DNA from: Owenia fusiformis
Taxonomy: Eukaryota; Annelida; Polychaeta; Sabellida; Oweniidae
NCBI GenBank assembly: GCA_903813345.2
Contig: CAIIXF020000002.1
Coordinates: forward strand, 7,523,555-7,587,554
Length of the DNA: 64,000 nucleotides
Direction of reading: 5' to 3'
In this document: piece after piece, positions 44,801 to 56,800 of the stretch
How positions within the stretch are numbered: position 1 is the stretch's first letter
How the letters are laid out: every line of letters starts with the position of its first letter
Made by a program: the position numbers and the translations under genes
Notes under the pieces: model-generated
What the model was told of the DNA's origin: nothing
The model's input: only the letters and a program-made list of their open reading frames with translations
Databases searched by the model: none

Positions 44801-47800
44801 GCCTGAAATAGTGGTAGATGATTTTTATATATCGTAGAACCTTTCTAATCGAAACATTTCTCTGCCAAAATAGCTCAGATTGGTTTTAGTTTACATTTCA
44901 AAGTTATTTTAAAGCTGGACTGCGCTCCGAAACGCAATCTTGGGTTGGTTTCGGGGGTGAACTTTATCATTTTGAGCCTAATGAAAGATTATAGAATGAT
45001 GAACAAATGGGGCAAATCTTGTGTAGAAATACTTATGATAAATGTGTCATTTCAAAGATTATTCATTGAATTGCTTCGATCGGCGCCGACGATATGATTT
45101 TGGAAAAGTTTCTAAATGAAGAACGTGACGTCACTTCCGAATCATAGCATTCAAAATAAGTAGCGTTAAATTACTTCCAACATTCATTAGAAGACGGTGG
45201 TCTAGGGGTACAATTCTCGTTTAGCACGCGGGAGGCCCGGTTTTATTTTTTTTTACTAAATGATTGTTCTTTGATATAACGCAGAAAAAACAATTTTTAT
45301 TTACATAAACTTTATATTAGAGCTTAAAAATGTAAAACAATATATGTCAACATATTGCGTTTTTGAGCGATGTCCAGCTTTAACCAAGCTGAAAATATTT
45401 TTTGTAATTCAGTTTATTTATATTTGAAGCCTTTCTATAGATGAATTATGCACTTCTCAAATGTTTCCTAAGCAATGTATTGTGAGGAAATGCCCATTAT
45501 GACAAATTTAGTTGCAAAGAAAACAATGAAAAATTGAAAATTTGCAGAGTATAATAATTCTCTATCTCACTTACATGATGGTTAAGGAGTGCCCCGTAGG
45601 TAATTATGTAGCATATCTGTGCTAAGTGGAATACTGCCATAAATATAATGGTTAAATATGTCACTGTATCCGGAGACCCAGTAAATATAATATAGATTGT
45701 CAAGCAAATTGCAGGGATTGATATTGCAAAGGTCAAGGTCACATATGGCGCAAAAATATCATCAACACTATCGGTTAGTTCACAAAGTTGTTGATGGCGG
45801 TATCGAAATTGTTCAAATCGCTCATCAGGAATTCCAGATACCTTTTTAACATACAGTTTAAAATCCTTGTTAAATTGTGAGAATTCATCCCTCATTATGG
45901 TTACACATCCACCATACAGGAAGTTCAACAGAAACCATGTGAATAATGATATGCTTTGGAGGATGATGATAATTGTATAAAGAATTCTTAAAGTCACAAT
46001 ATCCGTGATGTATTTGTCAAAAGGTTTGATGAATAAATTTCCTACTTCATCAAAGATGCCAGTTGCAATAGCATATGAATCAACAATAATAACACTAATT
46101 ACTCCGAGGATAGCCAGCACTTTACATATCTTCTCCGTTTTTGCAGCTATCTTGTACACCTGTGCGTCTTTTGTGTAAAATTTTCCACAAAAATCATACC
46201 AAAGTACTAGGAAATCTTTAAGCTTAGGGACCTTCCAGCTACTCCCAGTAATCATAAACGCTATCATTATAAGCCAGCTATGGTATAGCAGCTTTATAAA
46301 TAGGTCATTTCCAAATTTTTCAATTTCATATGAAGAAAATTGCCGTATTGTATTAAACCAAACACTAATGTTGGTACATACTGCCATAACTTTTGGCCAG
46401 TAAATGCGCCGTTGTTTCTCCGATTGTTCCCGATCGTCATGGTAATACATCCCTAAGATTTTCATCCCAAAGAATAGATGTGATAAATATTTGTAAATCC
46501 TTAGTTCCTTCCATTGAATCTTTGGAAATGGTTCATCCTTCTTCTCATCCTTGTCTTCCATGAATGCAATATTTCGTGCAGTTTCCCTCTTGACTTCTTC
46601 TACGGTTATTCTCATCTTGTTATGCTGTGTAAATAAAATTGTTTGGCATATATGTATGAAGGTACAGGGTGGGCAGAAAATATGCACTTTTATATTTGAC
46701 CTCAAGTCAAAATAAATTTCAAAATAAAACTTCAGTTGTAATGGTTTTTCTATACACAGTGTGCTTTGCATGTCAGATATTTCTAAGATTAATTTCCGGA
46801 AATTTGAAAAGGTTCAAACTTTTAGACCTATATCAGTTGTAGTAGATTATCTTACCTGTAACCTGAAAAAATTAAATATGAATCATAAATGTATACTTCT
46901 TTTGACCTACTCTGTACTTTAAGTTAGTTGAGTGAGGTTAATATGAAGCCAAGGGATGCCAATCAATCACAATAATGTTTCCATTATTTTACCATTTTTT
47001 CCATTTATTTTTAAGTAATGGTTAGTTGTTATGAATTCAGCATTATGCTTGGTGTCGACCTAAGTGGCATTGCTTTTATGTGCTGCAATTTTTCTTACAT
47101 ATCCATTAATGTTTTATCCGTCAATCTTAACATCCATTTAATTAATGAAAAAAGCACCGTTAGTGCACTTTTGTGTTTTCTGTTTCCAATGAGGTTATAA
47201 CTATTTGTCTAAGATGATGAATGCCTACCATAACATTCTGGCTCAGATCATTTGTCTTTTCATTCATAACTTTCCTTTGCAATTTTATTGTACTTTCCTT
47301 TGTATTTTTTATATACCAGAAATTGTATAATTAATCTGATACTTTATTTGTCTTTGGCAATTTTGTATTTTTGGACATATTGGCGTCTATTTAATTTGGC
47401 AGTTTTTCAAGTGTCCCCAACATCCTCCTGTATAACAAAATTCAAAATAGTCATTGTCAGTGTTGTTGTTGAACAATTTCTTTAATATTCCTTGTTGTTT
47501 ATATAATTTTCTTCAATATTCCTTGTTGTTTCGATCAATATTTAACTGGCCTGGCCATGTTGGAATCTTTGTTATAACTGGAAATATACCGAACGAAAAT
47601 CATGTCGAATTTCTGGGAATTTTGGGAACCGTCGTAGTATTTAATTTAGCGATTTTTTCATGTGACTGATTCCTTTCAGTTTATTTTTCTGTATCTTCAA
47701 CCGATTTCTTTGTACGTTATTGTTGACTAACTTTTCGTTCTGAAGCTAACGTGTTATCCAAATTATCAGAAACCAATATAACACTTTTACTTCGTAATTT

Positions 47801-50800
47801 TCCATTAAGCAATAATTGTTTTGCTTTTAGTTTTAATTGCAATTATCTCAGCATATTGAATGTATTGTATTGTTTTCCTCTCTTAAACATCGCTATTGAC
47901 GTATCAAGTCCAATGCTGTAATTTCTAAGTGTGATATTCACTCATACATCATGGAATATTAAGTAGAAATAAATCAGTTTCCCATTTTGAATTTACCTTC
48001 TTAAGTGTCAATATTTGCTTCTAATTGCGACGTAATGGTTGTTAATTTAAAGCTGGCTCGTTATAATCACAGGCTTTCAACTCTAATTGAAAGCCCATGT
48101 TATAATTAAAGGTACAACAATTACTGCAGGGGGGGGGGGGGCATTCAACAATCATTGACCAGTGTCAAAATATATTTAATTTTGGATATTTCATCAAAAC
48201 TAACATATATTTTTATTATCTACAAAGAAACCCCCAGGATGAACATTATTTCAGCTGATATTCCTCTTGAAACTTGGCGGATCTTAAAAATCTATAAGTG
48301 GGACTTCCTTTATAGAAGCTTTGAACTGAATTTACACTTCTTAATGCTAAATTGATAGTTTATACATACATTTTAAGAGAATAGGCATAAGAAGGTGTTA
48401 AGCCAAATATTGACCTGAGAGCTCAGAAAAAATAAAAAAAATTGGAATTTTCTCTCTACAATCCTTGTTGCCCCTTTAATGTATGATAATTTACAATATA
48501 CGTAATAGCTATAATTGTGTTACATCATTTTTCACTTGCTGCTTTGAAAAGTTATGAAATATATCCCATCATTTAGTTGTTTACACACTTAATCCACTTA
48601 ATATTAGCTGTTATCTTTCTCATCTAGTGGGAGCACAAATTAAATGGCAAAAATACTGTAATTTTTTTTTAATTTGATGCCTTAATTTAACGATTCACCA
48701 ATTTTGTACAAGATATCTCATTCAAATGCATGCTGTCCATAATAATCTTACATGTTTCAAAATTATGTCAAATTGGAAATTAAATCAAATTTGAAAAATC
48801 TAAAATTAACAAAGGACGATTCTCGGTTTGGAGAACAGTCTCCTGGGCTAATAATTTTTTTATGAAAAATATAGAAATATTACCCAAATTAAATTATGAA
48901 TTTTCAAAAAAGGACATTTAAATCTACAAGATGTAAAAATAACAAATTGGTCTGAAGCAGGGATAACGCTCAATTAAACCGATTCAATAAAATACAAGTC
49001 TCGATTTGGGGAAAAAAGTTCTTCAGTGTACTACGCTAATATTTTTTTGTGAAAAATCTAGAAATATTACCCAAATTAAATTATGACTATTCAAAAGAAG
49101 ACATTCAAATCTATATTATGTAAAAAAATGAAATTTGTCCGAAGCAGGGATAATTCTCATTTAGATTGATTAACTTCGTTCTCCAAACCGAGAATCATCC
49201 TTTAGAAAATTACATAACAGCTATAAAAAAACATTTTCAGTTCTATAAATAAAGGTACTATACCTTCATATTATTTCAAAGCACAATTTCAACATTAACT
49301 CAACATGTTGCATCATGATTATTAGTCATTGGTAAAGAAGGGCACGCTGGAATATCAAACAAACTCATAGCATAATATGTTTAAATTAAATTAAATTTCA
49401 TTTAATTTTAAATGGTAAATAGTCCCATATATAACATTGGAATTCATGTTTAACCATTAAATGTTAGAATGTTCCATTAAACCTTATCTGTTAAAACAAC
49501 TTACTTTGCAAGATAGTTCTTTATTGAAACCAATATTTCTTCCATTACTGACAGCTTTTTCCATTAAGAAATGAATATTTTATGACAAAGGTGTGTTAAC
49601 CAAACAATACAAGTTATACACTTTCTAAAGATCTCACTTGTAAATTGAAGGCTTACGCAATTTATATGACGACAGGATCCATCATCTATTCATTAAGGTT
49701 TTATCTGATTCAATAACATGAGACTTCCCTAAAGGAAAATAAAAAGTACCATAAAACCTGTGTAGGTATGATGTCTTTGGTTCTGCAAAAAGGCATTTTG
49801 CCTTGCTATGGTCCAAGTTAGACTTTGGACACACAGTGCAGGCGTGTGAAAAATTACAAAGTCAAACATAGATTTTAAAGTGTGCACTTAATTTGTGTAA
49901 TCATATCAATCTAATTATATTATTTATGACTCATTTGAAGCTTAAAGGTGTGTGTAAAGTTTGACAATACGTTTTTATCATTCATTTACTATTTTTCATG
50001 ATTTCAAAATTTTTTTGAGATTATTGAAAAATTGATTGTTTCCTTTTCAAAGGTCTCAAAGCACTTCACCCAGGTTTTGCAAGTTTAACGGTGAAAATGC
50101 CTCAGAAAACCAGTATAACGTTTCGTCCCATAAATTTTTGTAGAACAATTCATTGAGTTTCAAACAATTCCTAAAAGTTTTTAGTGAAATGTTGACAGTA
50201 TAATACAAAGATCAGTGTATAATACATAATTATAGCTCTTTTTTTCAATGCAAAAACAAAACAAAAAGATATTAGACATTTTAAGCATAAAATAATGGCA
50301 TGCACATCCTTCAGAATTCAATACAATTTCATTGATCTGTCATCATTTGTTCACACTATCTGATCTCATCCACCAATCACACGTTATGTGACTCGATTTC
50401 AGATAATTGCATGGTTTAAGAAGCACGCGTGGATCCAAAATCTAACAAGTCAATTTTGCCTAAAAGTGATGCTCAAAAAGGCCCACTAATTGAGGCCCTA
50501 CTAAAAAGTTTTTCTGGGCCCATCCAAGGCAGGGGGATGTGCCCCACGCCCCCTACCCCCTAAGTAGTTCCAACTTAGTTTCTTCCGAATAAATCATTCT
50601 GCATTCTCAGAATTAGAGAAATTCATTAGATCTAACCTGACACAATCAGAATCAGAAAATGTTTTTCACCAATGACATGTGCGTTATGTACAATAACATG
50701 TGCAATTGTTGTTCACTATTGATGTTGTAATGTTGCCAGTTGTTGTATCACTTGGAGGGGTCTCTTTGAACTGCAGGAACACTGACAGGCGTGTTATGTA

Positions 50801-53800
50801 CAATAGCATGTGCAATTGTTGTTCACTATTGATGTTGTAATGTTGCCACTTGTTGTATCACTTGGAGGGGTCTCTTTGAACTGCAGGATTACAACACTGT
50901 AGGTGACCACTGTGCCAAGTAACTGAAATGAATAATATAAAAACTGTTTATCTTGGCTTATGAAATTACAACCATGTAAGTTCTGAATTTAACATATTGG
51001 ATAATGAAATTCATGATGGCAGATACACATATACAACCCCCCCCCCCCCTTCTACAATACTATAAATGCTTACTGTAAGAATTGTGGGCTTGTCCAGTGC
51101 AAAAAGTGAACAACATGTGATTCCTATAGGACTCCCTGTCAGTCTTTGCGTGAAGATTTGTACTAATTGGACCAAGTCCTGTTTGATTCCACCCAGTCTC
51201 ATCTTGTACACATCATCCACACAATAGTGGGCCTGAAATAGTTAAAAATGACTATTATGTATAGTAAACCTGTCTAATCTGTGTATTTGTGACGTCTGAA
51301 ACGATCATTCAGATTAGGGGTTCCTTCGTTGTAGTTATAGACTTAGAGGCCTAATAATTAACAATAAAGTATAATAAATACATGTAATGGATTCGATCGT
51401 ATGTTTCAGATTAATTGATATTCTTAGCGTAACACATTTTGTTAAATTTTCAGAATAAAATCTACCTATTTTACTCACATAATGATTTAGGAGTGCCCCA
51501 TGGGTCGTTATGTAGCATATCTGAGCTAAGTTGAATATCGCCATAATTACAATGGATACAAATGTAACTCCATCAGGATATCCAGTAAACAATATGTATA
51601 TTGTCAAGCAAATTGTTGGTATACATATTGCAAAGGTCAAGGCCACATATGGCGCAAAAATATCATCCAAAATATTGATTAGTTCACAGAGTTGTTGATG
51701 GCGGTATCGCAACTGTTCAAACTGCTCATCGGGAATTCCAGATGCCTTTTCCACATATTCCTTAAAAGCCTTGTTGAATTTTGAGAATTCATGCCTCATA
51801 ATGGATACACATCCGCCATACAGGAAGTTCAGTAGAAACCATATAAACGAGGATGCACTTTGGAGGATCATGATAATTACATATAGAATCTTTAAAATCA
51901 CAACATCTGTGATATATTTGTCAAAAGGTTTGATGAAGTAATTTAATAATTTATCATACATGTCTGTTGCTATAGTGAAAACAACACTAACAACAAAAGT
52001 CACCAATCCTATAGTGGCTAACACTCTGCACACATTTCTCATTTTTGCAGCCATTTTGTAAACTGTTGCATCTTTAGTGTAGAATTTCCCACAAAAATTG
52101 TACCACAAAACTAGGAAACTTTTAAGCTTAGGGGCCTTCCAGCTACTCCCGGTAATCATGAGCGCTATCATGATAATCCAACCGTGGTACAGCAGCTTAA
52201 TGAATAGGTCGTTTCCAAATTTTTCAATTTTGTATGAAGAAAATTGCCTTATGGCATTAAACCATACTACAATATTGGCGCATATTGCCACAATCTTTGG
52301 CCAGTAAATGCACCGCCTTTTCTCCGATGGTTCCCGATCGTCATGGTAATACATCCCTAAGATTTTCAATCCAAAGAATAGGTGCGACAAATGTTTGTAA
52401 ATTCTTAGTTCCTTCCATTTGGACTTTGGAAATGGTTTATCTCTTTGTTCATCTTTGTCTGCCGTGACAAATTCAATATTAGGCGTACCTCCCCTTTTGA
52501 CTTCTTCTACAGTTATTTTCATTTTGGTTTCTGTGTGATTAATAGTGTTTGATGTTTATATATGGAGATACAGGTCGGGACTGCAAAGTATTGTTTATTT
52601 TGATATCTAATCTCGAGAAATCAAAATAAAATTGAGCTGGGTGTTCATTTTTATCTACCCAGTATATATTTATTTATTATTTATTTCTTATTTATTAGAT
52701 AGTTTTTTAATTTGAAAGTATTTGGCCAAAATCTTTAGAGCAATATAAATAGTTGATCATCTTTCATGGAACTAACTTTAATGATTAAAGAAATGTTATA
52801 TATAAAATGTATCATTTGTGACACACCCTTTATATCTTGTTAATTGTGTGATATTAATAATGAAAGTAAGAAACCCCAATCAATCAAAATACTGTTTTGA
52901 TATATCCTCTGCGATCAAATTGACGATTTATTAGTTTATCATGATGAAATATTCACCCTTCATGGTATATTTCTAGAAAAGAAACATTTTCTTTACCATC
53001 TATAGCACCAGTTTTTATTCCAGACTCCAGAGTCAAATAATTCCAATGTTTTATCTCCCATTTTTCACTCAATGTTAACAATGGATTGGAATTTTTCTTT
53101 ACTCACTGTCAGTGTCTAATCCATTAGCCATTGCCTTAACACCAATTAAAGAGCACTTCTTATGCACTACTTTGTTCTCCGAATCAATTGATATGACTTC
53201 TTATTGTGTCCTTTTAGCGATGATAAATGTCTGATGACAATCAATGTTTGGAAGTAGAACTGTTGTAAATTAGTGTAGTTGGTTATTAGACTCCAAGTTT
53301 AACTGAATTTATAGTGTTGAGACACGGTAATTTTAATCTTGGAAATAAATGTAAAATGTATGGATCATTATTGTGGGGGTTGTGTTTCAATGTGGTTTGC
53401 GCAACTTAAAAGTCACGATGCAAGAAAATGCAAAATGTATGTTTTAAGAAATAGAATAGGTTAAATTGGAATATCAACAAAATAGATACATCTTTTGCCT
53501 TTTGTGTCAAGTCTTTTTACCCCAGTTAAAAAGTCTCACTCTAGAACATCCAAACTGGATCACTTCTCAGTTTGTGGGATTCCCATGTAGGACAATTTAT
53601 AGCATCTAGGAAAATTTGTATTTTCTCCGTTCCAAGGCAGTTTACAATCATATCCACTGAAAGTTGAGATTGGTATGTTATAAACATATTCCCAAAATTG
53701 TGCAAAATTAGACAAAAACTGATCATCATCAGTTAAACTCAGACCCTGAGGCTACATGTACCTACACTAATTTATATTGGGTCCACTTCCACCCAGTGAC

Positions 53801-56800
53801 TATACTCTGGTTATTATATATCCATATTTTCAGATAACGGATTTTATAGCTTACATGAAATATTTCATTGCTCTCATCTGCTAACATCTCATTTCATTTT
53901 TTAGTATGATTTCCTGTATTTCTGTAATATACAAAAAATCCTTCAATTTGAATAAAGTGTTTTTTTGCGTTCGTCTCATTTCTAAGTATATTGATCTGTT
54001 TTTTCAGACTTAGTTGATTCAGTTGTAATTATGATTCATTTTCTAGACTAGAGCATAATTCAGAATATCGGGAACCAATATGACTGAGTAATTTAAACAT
54101 TTTTTTTTCACCTAAAAGTCATAGGTGAGGCCAGACATAAGGTGAGGTGAGGGCAGGTCAATGAACCCTTATGAATGTGTTATTTAGTTCAAATTTACCT
54201 CGCCAAATGAAATTTACCTCCTCAAATTTTAGACCCTGGTAACGCCCCTGTAAGAAGTCAGTTTTAGGTATTTGATGTGAAGTCGGGAAAATCCATTTAC
54301 TAGTAGCTTCCTTTCAAGCTTGAGTTAAAATTGATACTGTTATTACTTCCATTATAGCTCTAGCCATTAAAGAAATGAATATTTTATGATGTCCATTCAT
54401 CATAGTCAAGTTATATATCCGCTATAATGACACTTTAACATGAAGGCTTCCTCCTATCTCAATTAATAAATAGGCTATCATCTAGTCTTTACGATTTGTC
54501 TCAAAATCTTTAAAAGGCCCTGTGCAATCTTTTAACGTTTTGTTTATTTGCCTTTATAAAGATTCTACTGAAAAGTGCAAATTAAATTGGTTTCAAAACG
54601 AAATATTTTAACAAGTATGTTTCAAACATTTAGATCAAATGAAAAACTATTTAATTGTTTCAAGTGTACAAATGCATTGTGATTCAATCAGTTTTCGACA
54701 AATTTTGTGAAACCATTGCAAAAACAATGCCGCCATTACCGTTTGAAAAATACAATTGGAATCAAAGTTTTCCATAATGATAAACTTGCTGTAAACTTAC
54801 TTAATTTCTGCTTTTTACATTGTTTACAGCCTTTATTCAGTATTGGTGAATGAGGTGACCTATAGATAAAAAATTATTTTGAAAGTCATCAACTTTCTGT
54901 GTGATTTTAAAAAAAAATAGGACACATTTATTGGATATATGAAACACCTTGTTTAGAAATAATCAGTGCGGATAGAGCTTTACATGGGGTCTTTAATGTG
55001 CAGATCTCAAGTTTAGTAAAAAGGTTTAAATGAGGTCTTTAATGTGCAGATCTCTAGTTTAGTGAAAGGGTTCCAAGTGTTCATTAGAGTCTAGATCTAG
55101 AGTCTAGGAACCAAATACCAACATTATTGCAGATTCAAAAAATATGGAATTTTGCAAGTGAATTTGTGCACTGGACTTATATAGGCAAACTTTGTATTAA
55201 AAAACTTGCAAGCTTTTTACATGTATTTTCTGTTTTAATGTGTACATTCCTGTATTTTCTCATATTTACATGTGTTTTGTGTTTTTGTGTATTTTCAGAA
55301 GTGCAATTGGAAAGGTGGATGATGATGTTTTAGGTTTACAACAGTGAGTTTCCATATTATGTCCTGATCATAGAAAAGAGCATAGTTGTCATTTTTTAAA
55401 TGTAAAATAGAGTGGAACAAATGGAATGAGCAAGGAATAGATTCAACAGACATGAAATGAATTCTCCAAATTGTTAAGAAATGCCAAAAAGTCAAACATT
55501 TCATTTAAACTTTACATTGAAACATAATGAAAGAGTGGAATTAGCAAGGACTAAAAAGTAAACAGACATTAAAGAAATGTAAATAATTAAAATTAAGCTG
55601 TTTTGAGATTTATTCATACAAATAAGTTCAATGAATTACATGAGATTGACAGTGAGAAGAGAACAGTTGTCAAATTTGATGCAAGGAAAAACATACTACT
55701 GTACTTCTACTTAATTTAGTGCTACTTATTTTGGCGGATTTGGTGTTTTGAATATTTGACAACTATTTAATTTGGTGGACTTGCAATATTGAAATGTATA
55801 CAGTATATATACATTATACCATACACATTTTCGATTAAAAGCATGAAATATGGAATTTGGCGGCTACTTAATTTGGCAAACTTTAACAATTAAAAAAGTC
55901 ACCAAATTAAGTAGAAGTATAGTAATTCAAGGATAATATTTTGAAACAATTCTCCCTGTGTAATCTGAATTTATACTTAAAACGTTAATTTATTTGAGTC
56001 AATTTATACTTAAAATGTTAATTTATTTGAGTCAATTTACCATTTCATTCTTAATTGTAATAATGGGATTCCAAATATTATCACCTCCAGTTGTAGTGAA
56101 CGTAAAATCAAATCTCTTCTTGAAGTAAATAATCTTAATATTTTTCAGGGCTGCCTTGGATGAAATTGAAAAAGAGGCTAGAGTTGCTGCAGAACGGGCC
56201 GAACAACTTGGAGCTGCCGCCTTTGACAAAGCACCAAAAATAAATAAAATATTTGCCAACAATCTATTGGCAAGCACTTTACGTCGACCATTGACGAAGG
56301 AAGAAATAAGACATGGCACACGTCGTCGTGACGACAAGGGCTTTCATAAGCCAAATATTGTTGATCGGAAAACTCTGTCTGACTTCTCGGTGTCAGCTGC
56401 GAGGAAACGATACGTCGTTGAGCTTCAGATGGATAAAACTATCGCTGAGTATTCAGATTTGATAGACAAAGAATCTTCAAAATTAGCTGGAATTAAAGAC
56501 TCTAAAGACTCCAAAGATGGTGAAAGAAAAGAGGATAATTACAATGACAGAGATGATAATTATGGTGGTTATTATAGGGGGTCTTATCGTGGGAGAGGTT
56601 ATGACTCGTATGAAAGGCGGCCTTATAGAGGACGTGGTAGGGGACGGTATAACAACCAGTGGCGCCCTCCATTTAGAGGACGCTTCCCTGTTTTTCATAG
56701 AGGACGTTCTAAGGATGATTTCCGTGCTATGTTACGTGAAAAATGGCTGAATTCAAGAACGCAGCATTCAGATGATAGATATTATCACACTAAAGAACGT

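Noticed and set aside
46616-46771. 26-odd kilobase-side N-terminal extension of GRL gene A (MQSTLC...)
   Set aside because: Gene B has no such extension and its start aligns with the ATG at 46615; the extra ~52 codons are best read as 5' UTR.
50691-50777. Third receptor gene
   Set aside because: Only a 100-bp tandem copy of the last exon; no other exons precede it before gene B itself.
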